Source: Verrucomicrobiota bacterium
GTDB lineage: Bacteria > Verrucomicrobiota > Verrucomicrobiia > Opitutales > Opitutaceae
NCBI GenBank assembly: GCA_023446865.1
Contig: JAEXPL010000181.1
Location: forward strand, 1-7,192
Direction of reading: 5' to 3'
DNA: 7,192 bases
Position 1 is the first letter of the stretch. Each line of letters begins with the position of its first letter. The notes beneath the pieces are model-generated. The model saw nothing but the letters and a program-made list of their open reading frames with translations. It made no database searches and was not told the origin of the DNA. Shown piece by piece: positions 1-6,550 of the stretch. The position numbers were made by a program, and so were the translations under genes.

Positions 1-834
1 ACTACCGACCTCGCCGTCAAAGCCGGCCAAGCCGCCCTCGCCGACGCCAACCTCACCCCGGCCGACATCGACCTGCTCATCATCGCGACCTGCACGCCCG
101 ACGCGCCACTGCCCTCCACCGCGACGCTCACCCAGCACAAGCTCGGTCTCGGCGCCTGCGCCTGCCTCGATCTCGCCGCCGCCTGCAGCGGCTTCCGCTA
201 TTCCCTCGAGGTGGCGGACGCGATGCTCCGTTCCGGCCGCTACCGCCGCGCCCTCGTCATCGGCGCCGAGAAGCTCACCTCCCTCACCGACTACCAGGAT
301 CGCACCACCTGCATTCTCTTCGGCGACGGCGCCGGGGCGGTCGTGCTCGGGCTCCAGCCCGGCGCAGGCCATGGCATCATCGGCACCAAACTCTACGCCG
401 ACGGCAGCGCCAGCGACCTGATCAAGGTCATCTCCGGCGGATCCCGCAGCCCCGCGAGCGCCGAGACCGTCGCCAAGCGCGAACACTTCATCCAGATGCG
501 CGGCAAGGAAGTGTTCAAACTCGCCGTCACCGCGATGCAGGACGCCGCCGTTGAACTTCTGGAAAAGAACGGTGTCGCACCCGACCAAGTGAAGCTCCTC
601 ATCTCCCACCAAGCCAACCAGCGTATCATCGACGCCATCGCGCAGCGCATGAAACTGCCCGCCGAGCGCGTCTTCATGAACCTGGAACGCTACGGCAACA
701 CCTCCGCCGCCTCGATCCCGATCGCCCTCAACGAAGCGCGCCGCGCCGGCCGCATCGTCGCCGGCGACTACGTGCTCTTCGTCGCGTTCGGCGCCGGCTT
801 GACGTGGGCATCCGCCCTGATTCGCTGGGTCTAA
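1..834 (+). CDS. fabH: Beta-ketoacyl-ACP synthase III (KAS III), 5' end cut off by the window
   Basis: KAS III condenses a short acyl-CoA with malonyl-ACP in the cytoplasm, the first step of type II fatty-acid synthesis. The frame is open from base 1 and gives 277 residues. All three catalytic residues are visible: Cys62 in DLAAACSGF (codon 184-186), His203 in SHQANQRII (607-609) and Asn233 in YGNTSAAS (697-699). The start of the visible protein aligns with about residue 51 of E. coli FabH, so roughly 50 N-terminal residues lie outside the window. FGDGAGAVVL and the C-terminal AFGAGLTWASALIRW are also typical. The segment between Cys and His is about nine residues longer than in E. coli FabH, and Leu37 stands where E. 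coli has the pocket residue Phe87. A GTG at 211 would remove the catalytic Cys and is not the real start. The stop at 832-834 lies 4 bp before the bamD-like gene. Confidence 0.95.
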   Translation, partial: TTDLAVKAGQAALADANLTPADIDLLIIATCTPDAPLPSTATLTQHKLGLGACACLDLAAACSGFRYSLEVADAMLRSGRYRRALVIGAEKLTSLTDYQDRTTCILFGDGAGAVVLGLQPGAGHGIIGTKLYADGSASDLIKVISGGSRSPASAETVAKREHFIQMRGKEVFKLAVTAMQDAAVELLEKNGVAPDQVKLLISHQANQRIIDAIAQRMKLPAERVFMNLERYGNTSAASIPIALNEARRAGRIVAGDYVLFVAFGAGLTWASALIRWV

Positions 835-838
835 TTTT

Positions 839-1906
839 ATGCGCCACTCGCGCCTGCTCCGAACCCTCGGGTTGCTCCTGATCACCCTCCTCGTCCCGGT
901 GTGGCTCCACGCCGGACTCGTCTGGACCCCCAGCACCGGCTGGCAGGTCGAAGGCGGGGCGATCGCCGCCGCCTCCGGGGAACAAGGACGCAATGCCCTC
1001 GACCTCATGAACCGCGCCCGCAGCGCGGAAGAGAACGGCAGCTACCGCCGCGCCCTGCGCCTCTACAAACGCGTCGCCCGCGACTACGGCAAGTCGATCT
1101 ACGGTCCCGAAGCCTACTACCGTTCGGCCCAGATCCGCCTGGCCCAACGCGACTACCGCCGGGCCTTCGAAGCCTACCAGCAGATCGTCGGCCTCTACCC
1201 CAACTACGAGAAGTTCAACGAGGTCATCGCCGAGCAATACCGCATCGCCTCCGCCATCGCCGACGGCGCCCGCCGCCGCTGGCTGTGGGGCCTGCTCCCG
1301 GGCTTCCCCAAGCGGGAAGGCGCCATCATGTATTTCGAGTACGTCGTGGCCAACGCCCCGTACAGCGACTACGCCCCGCTCGCCCTCATGCGGATTGCGC
1401 AGCTGCACAAACGCTTCCGCAACAAGGTCGAGGCGATCGACGCCCTCGACCGCATGATCAACTTCTACCCGAACAGTATCCTCACCCCCGACGCCTACCT
1501 CCGCATGGCCGACGTGCACGCCTCGCTCGTCGACGGGCCCGAGTACGACCAGTTCTCCGCCAAGGAATCCTCCACCTACTATCAGGATTACCTCATCCTC
1601 TTCCCCAAGGACCCGAACGTCGGCAAGGCCGAGAAGGGCCTCGACGCGATGAAGACCGAGTTCGCGATGAGCAAGATGAAGCTGGCCGAGTTCTACCACT
1701 ACAAGCGCCACAACTACATCGCCGCGAAAATCTTCTACAACGAGGCCATCACCGCCTATCCCGACTCCCCGGTCGCCCACAAGGCCCGCGAGCGCCTCGA
1801 CAAGATCGCCCCGAAGCTGGCCGAGCAGGAAGCTGCCGCCGCCGCCCGCGCCAACAAGATCGAGCCGCCAAAGCCCAAGAAGAAGAAGGTCCTGTGGCTG
1901 TTCTGA
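839..1906 (+). CDS. bamD: BamD-like outer-membrane assembly factor (TPR protein) without a lipobox
   Basis: The 355-residue exported protein resembles BamD, the TPR component of the BAM complex that inserts beta-barrel proteins into the outer membrane. A basic start and hydrophobic core (residues 5-22) end in a possible signal peptidase I site after LHA (23-25). TPR-like helix pairs follow from about 52 to 325. YRRALRLYKRVARDY (69-83), YRRAFEAYQQIVGLYP (106-121) and the MKLAEFYHYKRHNYIAAKIF segment (280-299) fit BamD patterning, the last matching the SVAEYYTERG region of E. coli BamD. The tail is basic (PKPKKKKVLWLF). It is about 110 residues longer than E. coli BamD (245) and contains no cysteine at all, so it cannot be a classical lipoprotein. 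The ATG, 4 bp after the fabH stop, gives the signal peptide directly. No Shine-Dalgarno motif precedes it, so coupling to fabH is likely. Another periplasmic TPR scaffold is the main alternative. Confidence 0.8.
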   Translation: MRHSRLLRTLGLLLITLLVPVWLHAGLVWTPSTGWQVEGGAIAAASGEQGRNALDLMNRARSAEENGSYRRALRLYKRVARDYGKSIYGPEAYYRSAQIRLAQRDYRRAFEAYQQIVGLYPNYEKFNEVIAEQYRIASAIADGARRRWLWGLLPGFPKREGAIMYFEYVVANAPYSDYAPLALMRIAQLHKRFRNKVEAIDALDRMINFYPNSILTPDAYLRMADVHASLVDGPEYDQFSAKESSTYYQDYLILFPKDPNVGKAEKGLDAMKTEFAMSKMKLAEFYHYKRHNYIAAKIFYNEAITAYPDSPVAHKARERLDKIAPKLAEQEAAAAARANKIEPPKPKKKKVLWLF

Positions 1907-1929
1907 GCCGCATTTCCCGTCCCGGCTCC

Positions 1930-2439
1930 ATGCGCCGCTTCGTCCGCCATCTTCTCGCCTTGGCCGCCTGTGCCGGCCTGACCGCCTGCTCGCACTACCA
2001 CCTCGGCGCCCCCGGGCGCCCGGTCGCCCAGTCGCTCTTCGTCGTTCCAGCGACCAACGCCTCCTTCGCCCCGCAGGCTGCGCCGCTCGTGACCGAAGCC
2101 GTCCGCCTCGCCCTTTCCCGCGACGGCCGGATCTCGCTCGCCAGTTCTCCCGCCGCTGCGGAGGCCCGCCTGGAGATCCGGTTGGTGAGCTTCGAACGCG
2201 ACGTGCTCGCCGCCCGCCGCGACGACACCGCCCTCGCCCGCAAGTTCGCCGTCAAACTCACCGCCGAGGTCACCGTCGTCGACAGCCACGACAAGATCCT
2301 CGTCGACCGCCGCACGATCACCGCCACCCGCGATGTCTTCGTCGACAGCGGGCTCCAGCCGGCCGAGTACCAGACGATGCCGCTCCTCGCCGAGGCCCTC
2401 GCCGCCGAGATCGCCCACACCGTGCTCGACACGTGGTGA
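1930..2439 (+). CDS. lptE: LptE-like LPS-assembly lipoprotein
   Basis: The 169-residue protein has a lipoprotein signal: basic MRRFVRH, a hydrophobic stretch to about residue 17, then lipobox LTAC with the lipidated Cys at 20. CSHYHLG straight after the Cys resembles the CGYHL start of mature LptE. The rest fits the family's small alpha/beta fold: a strand with VPATNAS (39-45), a helix around 50-63, then strands with LEIRLVSFERDVL and a repeated charged-hydrophobic pattern to about 138. LptE plugs the LptD barrel and helps place LPS in the outer leaflet. The gene starts 23 bp after the bamD-like gene, which supports an outer-membrane role. An open frame continues far upstream but is a shadow of bamD; the signal peptide fixes the start at 1930. 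LptE sequences diverge widely, so the family call comes from pattern and context. Confidence 0.72.
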   Translation: MRRFVRHLLALAACAGLTACSHYHLGAPGRPVAQSLFVVPATNASFAPQAAPLVTEAVRLALSRDGRISLASSPAAAEARLEIRLVSFERDVLAARRDDTALARKFAVKLTAEVTVVDSHDKILVDRRTITATRDVFVDSGLQPAEYQTMPLLAEALAAEIAHTVLDTW

Positions 2440-2456
2440 CACCGCCCGCCGTGGCC

Positions 2457-3107
2457 ATGCCCGCCCCCCTCCTCGCGCCCTCGCTGCTCGCCGGCGACCA
2501 CGCCACCCTCGCCGGAAGCGCGGCCGAAGCCGCCGCCGCCGGCGCCCGCTGGCTGCACCTCGACATCATGGACGGGCACTTCGTGCCCAACCTCACCTTC
2601 GGTCCCGGCACCGCCGCTGCGCTCCGCAAGCACACCTCGCTCTTCCTCGACACCCACCTGATGCTCGACAACCCAGGCGACTACGTGGAGCCCTTCGCCC
2701 GCGCCGGCAGCGATCTCATCAGCATCCACATCGAGCCCGCCTACGACCACGCCGCGGTCCTCGCGCGCATCCGCGCCCTGGGCAAACAAAACGGGATCGT
2801 GCTCAATCCCGGCACCCCGGTCTCCGCCATCGAACCGCTGCTCGGCCAGGTCGATCTCGTGCTCCTCATGACGGTCCAGCCCGGTTTCGGCGGCCAGTCG
2901 TTCCGCCCCGACGGCCTCCCGAAGATCGAGCAGGTCGCCCGCTGGCGCCGAGAACGCGGCCTCGCCTTCCGCATCGAAGTCGACGGCGGCGTCGACGCCG
3001 CGACCGCCCCACTCTGCCGCGCCGCGGGCGCCGACACGTTCGTCGCCGGCACGGCCTTCTTCCGCGCCACCGACCGCGTCGCCTTCCGTCGCTCGATCGA
3101 GGGCTGA
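2457..3107 (+). CDS. rpe: Ribulose-phosphate 3-epimerase
   Basis: Rpe interconverts D-ribulose 5-phosphate and D-xylulose 5-phosphate in the cytoplasmic pentose-phosphate pathway, using a (beta/alpha)8 barrel and a divalent metal. From the ATG at 2457 it has 216 residues. The family signatures are all present: LLAPSLLAGD (5-14), HLDIMDGHFVPN (34-45) with metal ligands His34 and Asp36, HLML with His67, LLMTVQPGFGGQSF (136-149) with the phosphate-binding loop, and EVDGGV with Asp176. The usual length is 215-225. Two GTG codons at 2433 and 2436 could start it 8 or 7 residues earlier; the second overlaps the lptE stop as GTGA. The ATG gives the family's usual short N-terminus, so I prefer it. It is probably the last gene of the fabH operon: 105 bp follow before the next gene. 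Confidence 0.95.
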   Translation: MPAPLLAPSLLAGDHATLAGSAAEAAAAGARWLHLDIMDGHFVPNLTFGPGTAAALRKHTSLFLDTHLMLDNPGDYVEPFARAGSDLISIHIEPAYDHAAVLARIRALGKQNGIVLNPGTPVSAIEPLLGQVDLVLLMTVQPGFGGQSFRPDGLPKIEQVARWRRERGLAFRIEVDGGVDAATAPLCRAAGADTFVAGTAFFRATDRVAFRRSIEG

Positions 3108-3212
3108 CCCACCGTCTGGCAGCGGCCGGCTCCGCGGGCGCCATCTCCGCGCCTCGCGTGATTTCCCGCTTCCGGCTTTCCCTCCAACTTCCAGCCGCTA
3201 GCCTGCCCCGCC
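3108..3212. other. Intergenic gap between rpe and the DUF5069 gene
   Basis: This 105-bp stretch holds no gene. A small hairpin, GGCGC-7 nt-GCGCC, lies around 3138-3154 without a following T-run, so it is a poor intrinsic terminator. The second half is pyrimidine-rich and leads straight into CCCCGCC before the next ATG. I found no convincing -35/-10 pair. The gap is wide enough for a separate promoter, so the downstream gene need not belong to the fabH operon. Confidence 0.4.
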
Positions 3213-3737
3213 ATGGAACACTACGACTTCCACAAGGAGTTCCGCGCCATCTACGACAAGGCCGCGAAGCAGTTCGCCGCCGGCAAGCGCAACCCCGAAG
3301 ACTTTTTCTCCAAGCACGAACTCGCCTTCCTCGCCGCCATCGGCTCCCGCGCCCAGGACCTCTACGACTACGCCGAGGATGCCGCGAACTATGGCGAACC
3401 CGACTTCGACACCGCCCTGCTCGTGCAGGCCGTGCGCCGCAGCTACTTCCAGCTCGTCCAGAAGGGCGAGCCCTCGAAGGTCGTGCTCGACGAGACCGCA
3501 CTTCCCGCCAAGACCGCCGCCGTGCGCGGCGTCGAGTGGCTCCCGCGATTGATCCCGAAGTCGCGCGCCAAGCTGCGCGGCGAACTCCCGCTCTCGCTCA
3601 TGTACGGTTGCGGTGGCGACCGGCGCTTCTTCAAGCAGCACGACATCCACCCGGCGGAGTTTCTCCAGGTGGTCTGGCACGCGGGCGACAACGACAAGGC
3701 GATCGTCGACTGGGTCTTGAAACGCGCGAAGCTCTGA
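3213..3737 (+). CDS. DUF5069-family protein, function unknown
   Basis: The 174-residue protein has no signal peptide or membrane segment and is probably cytoplasmic. The second half has the pattern I associate with DUF5069: WLPRLIPKSRAKLRGELP (109-126), MYGCGGDRRFF (130-140), then HDIHPAEFLQVV (143-154) and a closing GDNDKAIVDWV (158-168). The first half is charged and helical (HKEFRAIYDKAAKQF, 7-21), with SKHELAFL and a Tyr/Asp-rich segment at 50-64. No catalytic site is recognisable, and I know of no established function for the family, which I recall as common in Verrucomicrobiota and Planctomycetota. ATG at 3213 is the natural start, preceded by CCCGCC and no Shine-Dalgarno motif. It converges with the minus-strand gene ending at 3784, leaving a 46-bp gap. 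Confidence 0.7.
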   Translation: MEHYDFHKEFRAIYDKAAKQFAAGKRNPEDFFSKHELAFLAAIGSRAQDLYDYAEDAANYGEPDFDTALLVQAVRRSYFQLVQKGEPSKVVLDETALPAKTAAVRGVEWLPRLIPKSRAKLRGELPLSLMYGCGGDRRFFKQHDIHPAEFLQVVWHAGDNDKAIVDWVLKRAKL

Positions 3738-3779
3738 ACCTGCCCGGCAGCCCGACCGCCGAAGCCCGCCGGTTCGCGC
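3724..3779. terminator. Weak inverted repeat between convergent genes
   Basis: GCGCGAA (3724-3730, inside the last codons of the DUF5069 gene) is complementary to TTCGCGC (3773-3779), enclosing a 42-nt GC-rich segment that could fold further. There is no T-run on either side. The position between two converging genes is where a two-way terminator would be expected, but an arm of seven bases with a long loop can arise by chance in DNA this rich in G and C. Confidence 0.2.
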
Positions 3780-3783
3780 AGCC

Positions 3784-4758
3784 TCACCGCGCGCCCTGTG
3801 CCCGTGTCTGCCGGATCCGCGTCCATCGCGTTGCCGCGAGACGCAGTTGGTCGGCCGAATCCTGTTGGGCCTCGCGCAGCGCCGCCACCTGCACCGGTGT
3901 CAGAAAAGCGGATGCCTGCCGGAGCGCGGCCGCATCGTGCGCCGCCGCGTTGTCGAGCACCGTCTGGACCTGCTCGGGGGTCGCATCGCGCCCGAACAGC
4001 GCCGCCATTCGCCCGCCGCCATTCCGCGGTCCGTCCATCCCGCCGGGTCCGCCCGGGCTCTCTCCTGTGCCGTTCTGCGCGAGTACGGCGATCAATTGCT
4101 CCTGTTGGGCGGCCGAGAGCGGCACCCCGGCATACCCAAGCTGGACGGCCAGATTCTCGACCGTCGCCCGCTGGCCCAGGGTGCTGTCGAATGATTGATA
4201 CTGCGCGAAGCCACCGTCCCCGAGCAACGCGCGGATCGCCTGGTCCGACTCCTCGTCGCTCTGCCGGACAAGCGCCTGCGCCTCACCCCGGTCGAGTTCC
4301 TGGCGCCACGCCATGGTTTGCGCCTCGAACCGCGAGATCTGTTTCTCGGCAATGAGCGCCTCAAGCTGCCTCGCCTGGTCCGGCGCGAGGCCGAGCTGGG
4401 CGATGAGCGCCGTGTAGCGCACCGCGACCTGCCGCTGCCGCTGTTTCAACAACAGCGGCGCAATCTCCGGGTCGCTGGCGAGATCGGCCCACGCGCCGCG
4501 CCGGCCGCCGCCCGGTTGCGGTGGGCGTTCGGCCTCCGGCGGTTGCCCCGGATCAGGCGGCGCCTCCCCCGGCCGTACCTCACGTGTGTCCGGCGGCATC
4601 CGCTCCGCCTGCTTCGTCAGCTCGGCGGTACGCCGCTCACTCCCGCCCAGACGTGCGCGGATTGCCCGCAACTCTGCGTGTTCGTGCCATGCCAAACCGA
4701 TCGCGCCACAAGCGATCAACGCGCAGATCACTGTCAAGGAAGCAGGGGGCCGTTGCAT
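3784..4758 (-). CDS. Exported or membrane-anchored protein with four LTxxQ-like motifs
   Basis: The protein is 324 residues from ATG 4758 (a TTG at 4767 would add three). One hydrophobic segment (about 8-24, SLTVICALIACGAIGLAW) follows the basic MQRPP; with no clear cleavage site it may be a membrane anchor. A charged helix (25-55) and a Pro/Gly/Glu-rich linker (55-90) follow. The rest is helical and rich in Gln, Ala and Leu. Four motifs recur: LAPDQ (124-128), LSAAQ (214-218), ATPEQ (259-263) and LTPVQ (286-290). LTxxQ motifs are the hallmark of Spy/CpxP-type periplasmic chaperones and stress sensors, but those are about half this length with two motifs, so kinship is only a suggestion. A Gly-rich loop (235-250) splits two motif pairs. 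The gene stands alone, divergent from the kinase-like gene. No close family is recognised. Confidence 0.75.
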   Translation of the reverse strand: MQRPPASLTVICALIACGAIGLAWHEHAELRAIRARLGGSERRTAELTKQAERMPPDTREVRPGEAPPDPGQPPEAERPPQPGGGRRGAWADLASDPEIAPLLLKQRQRQVAVRYTALIAQLGLAPDQARQLEALIAEKQISRFEAQTMAWRQELDRGEAQALVRQSDEESDQAIRALLGDGGFAQYQSFDSTLGQRATVENLAVQLGYAGVPLSAAQQEQLIAVLAQNGTGESPGGPGGMDGPRNGGGRMAALFGRDATPEQVQTVLDNAAAHDAAALRQASAFLTPVQVAALREAQQDSADQLRLAATRWTRIRQTRAQGAR

Positions 4759-4916
4759 CGTAGCCAAGACGACAACGCGTCCCGCAAGTTACGCCGTGCG
4801 GTAAACGCACCGCCGTAAATCGCTCCAGTGCCAAGACCCGCACGGCGTTGCGGCGGCCCTCTTCCCAGCATACACTACCGGCGGTCCGCCAGGCCCAACT
4901 CCAACCCCTACCCGCC
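4759..4916. promoter_or_regulatory. Divergent intergenic region with a small hairpin
   Basis: These 158 bp separate two genes read in opposite directions, so promoters for both should lie here. The local base composition is less GC-rich around 4780-4820. An inverted repeat GTGCG (4796-4800), GTAAA loop, CGCAC (4806-4810), lies near the middle and can be lengthened by flanking ACG/CGT (4791-4793 and 4813-4815) across a short internal loop. It could be an operator-like dyad or a chance hairpin. No convincing promoter was found for the minus-strand gene. Confidence 0.4.
4848..4876 (+). promoter_or_regulatory. Candidate sigma70-type promoter for the kinase-like gene
   Basis: TTGCGG (4848-4853) and TACACT (4871-4876) are separated by exactly 17 bp. 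They match the -35 and -10 consensus at 3/6 and 4/6 positions. A start about 7 bases downstream would give a leader of roughly 35 nt before ATG 4917. The match is weak; the spacing and the location in a divergent gap are the main support. Confidence 0.3.
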
Positions 4917-5657
4917 ATGGAAACGCACCCTTCCATCGAAAAGGCGAAGTCCTATCTCGACATCCAGCTCGGCCGCCCGCTCGCCGAACGCCACACCGCC
5001 ATCGGTCCCTTCATCACCCTCTCCCGTGAATCCGGCACCGGCGGCTCCGTGCTCGCCGACGAGATCGCCCGCCGGCTCAACCGCCTGCTCCACGTCGACC
5101 AGCCTGCATGGACAATCTTCAACCGCGATCTCGTGGCGCGCATGCTCGAGGACAACCACCTTTCGACCTCCTTTGCCCGCTTCCTGCCCGAGGACAAGAT
5201 CTCCGAAATCGAGTCGTCGGTCGGCGAAATCGTCGGCCTGCATCCCAGCATCTGGACCATGGTCCACCAGACCAACAGTCTCATGCGCCGCCTCGCCACC
5301 ATGGGCCACGCGATCGTCGTCGGCCGTGGCGCCAATTTCGCCACGGCCGGTTCTGCCCGCGGCCTCCATCTGCGTCTCGTCGGATCCTCGGACCTCCGGG
5401 CCCGCCGCACCAGTCAGCTCCGAGGCCTCTCCTACGAACAGGCCCTCGCCTTCAACCGGAAGACCGATCACGCCCGGCGCGACTACGTCCGCTCCTTCTT
5501 CGAGGCCGACATCGACGACCCCGCCGGCTACGACCTGGTGGTGAACATGGACCATTTCACCACCGAGTCTGCCGCCAACCTCGTGGTGGCGGCACTGCGC
5601 TCCCGCGGTTGGATCGAGACCGCGACGCCGGCCGAAGCCGTCGCCCCCAGTGCCTGA
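4917..5657 (+). CDS. Cytidylate-kinase-like protein
   Basis: The protein has 246 residues from ATG 4917. FITLSRESGTGGSVLADEIA (32-51) matches the N-terminal nucleotide-binding strand and loop of the cytidylate-kinase-like family (Pfam Cytidylate_kin2), whose members read ITISRxxGSGG. The usual P-loop Lys is absent, as is normal there. FNRDLVARML (68-77) lies where family members have a YDKELI-like segment, AIVVGRGANF (132-141) matches their IVGRGA strand, and RRDYVRSFF plus DDPAGYDLVVNM near the C-terminus resemble the LID helix and last strand. It probably phosphorylates a small nucleotide-like substrate in the cytoplasm, but the substrate cannot be read from sequence and true CMP kinase (Cmk) is unlikely. 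The frame is open back to 4848; ATG 4917 puts the Walker-like strand at the normal distance. The extra 23 residues would be Pro/Gln-rich and atypical. Confidence 0.82.
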   Translation: METHPSIEKAKSYLDIQLGRPLAERHTAIGPFITLSRESGTGGSVLADEIARRLNRLLHVDQPAWTIFNRDLVARMLEDNHLSTSFARFLPEDKISEIESSVGEIVGLHPSIWTMVHQTNSLMRRLATMGHAIVVGRGANFATAGSARGLHLRLVGSSDLRARRTSQLRGLSYEQALAFNRKTDHARRDYVRSFFEADIDDPAGYDLVVNMDHFTTESAANLVVAALRSRGWIETATPAEAVAPSA

Positions 5658-5669
5658 CGCCAACGCCGT

Positions 5670-5685
5670 GCGCAGTCGTCTGCGC
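5670..5685. terminator. Short perfect hairpin between convergent genes
   Basis: GCGCAG (5670-5675) and CTGCGC (5680-5685) pair perfectly around a TCGT loop, in the 51-bp gap between the kinase-like stop (5657) and the cupin stop (5709). No T-run follows on either strand, so an intrinsic terminator of the classic kind is not shown. Its place between two converging stops makes a two-way termination role possible. Confidence 0.35.
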
Positions 5686-5708
5686 CACACGCGGCGATGC
5701 GGGCTCCG

Positions 5709-6482
5709 TCAGCGCCACTGGAAAGCGTAATACTCGGCCGGCTCCGTTCCCACGTTGTGGATATTGTGGGGCACGCCCGAGCCGAGGAAATAGAGGTCGC
5801 CCGCCGTGCCGCGCTGGGGCTGGCCGGCGATCGACATCTCCGTTTCGCCGCGGATCATGAGCACGATCTCGTCCGGGACGTGGGTGTGCGGCGCGTGCGT
5901 CGTCAGACCGGGGTTGAGCGTCGTCACATGCAGTTCGGACTCCGCGAACATCGCCGTCACGCGCTCGAACGGCTGGCGGCGGCCACCGACATCAGTCGTC
6001 GCATACCTCAGCTCCGTCCACTCGATGAGCCGCGAGCCGCCGCTGCGCCGACCGCGTTCGAGGTCGACGGGGTGTCGCGAGCGATAGCGCAGCTCGAAGA
6101 AGGTGACAGGCGACTCCGCCGGCGCCGCGAGCCGGCAGGCATCACCCGGCATCACCATCACCAGGCTACGCTCGCTGAGCGTGCGATGCTGGTTTCCCAC
6201 CTGCGCGTCGAGCCGCCCGGCCTTCACGATGAACAGCCGTTCGAACCCATCGCTGCCGTCGCCCGCGTACGCCTGGCCCGCGCCAAGTGTCGTGGCCATG
6301 ACCTCCATCACCTCAAGATCCAGTGCGCTCCCGCGACAGATCCGCCGCATCGTGGTCTTGCCGGCCTGCTCCACCGGAGCCGACTGCCAGGGGTAAACCT
6401 GTGAGGCCAGCGGCTGATCCTGGGCCGGCGAAACGACCAGGCCGAGGCACAGCAGGAACAGGGGGATGAGCAAACGGTGCAT
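5709..6482 (-). CDS. Exported two-cupin protein
   Basis: The 257-residue protein has a signal peptide: MHR, a hydrophobic core at 4-17 and a likely cleavage after SPA (18-20), so it acts in the periplasm or outside the cell. Two cupin units follow. The second is complete: H199xH201, E205 and G212 fit motif 1, and G228-x5-G-x-G236-x2-H239-x3-N243 fits motif 2, giving a 3-His/1-Glu metal site. The first (about 60-135; FIVKAGRLDAQV, MVMPGD) keeps the strand pattern and Gly turns but lacks the metal-binding His residues. Metal-dependent cupins include dioxygenases, isomerases and sugar- or ligand-binding proteins; the substrate cannot be told. The ATG at 6482 begins the signal peptide directly. 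The STAS-like gene lies 68 bp upstream on the same strand, so co-transcription is possible. No Shine-Dalgarno motif precedes it. Confidence 0.85.
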   Translation of the reverse strand: MHRLLIPLFLLCLGLVVSPAQDQPLASQVYPWQSAPVEQAGKTTMRRICRGSALDLEVMEVMATTLGAGQAYAGDGSDGFERLFIVKAGRLDAQVGNQHRTLSERSLVMVMPGDACRLAAPAESPVTFFELRYRSRHPVDLERGRRSGGSRLIEWTELRYATTDVGGRRQPFERVTAMFAESELHVTTLNPGLTTHAPHTHVPDEIVLMIRGETEMSIAGQPQRGTAGDLYFLGSGVPHNIHNVGTEPAEYYAFQWR

Positions 6483-6550
6483 CGGGTCCAGTGGGCGGCA
6501 ATTGGTCGAAGAGGGAATCCCAAGCTAGGTCCAAACGAAGAGGTAGACGC

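Noticed and set aside
728..1780. 350-codon minus-strand frame opposite bamD
   Set aside because: Gly/Val/Asp/Glu-rich shadow typical of GC-rich antisense. The plus strand has a coherent signal peptide and TPR pattern.
901..2439. 512-codon plus-strand frame covering bamD and lptE
   Set aside because: Only the last 170 codons (from ATG 1930) are real. The upstream part is an Arg/Pro-rich shadow of bamD in another frame.
2333..4198. 621-codon plus-strand frame across rpe and the DUF5069 gene
   Set aside because: Arg/Pro-rich low-complexity product with no domain, overlapping two well-supported genes.
4908..5690. 260-codon minus-strand frame opposite the kinase-like gene
   Set aside because: Gly/Val/Glu-rich shadow. 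The plus-strand product has recognisable family motifs.
5697..6404. 235-codon plus-strand frame opposite the cupin gene
   Set aside because: Arg/Ala/Leu-rich with no domain. The minus strand shows a signal peptide and complete cupin motifs.
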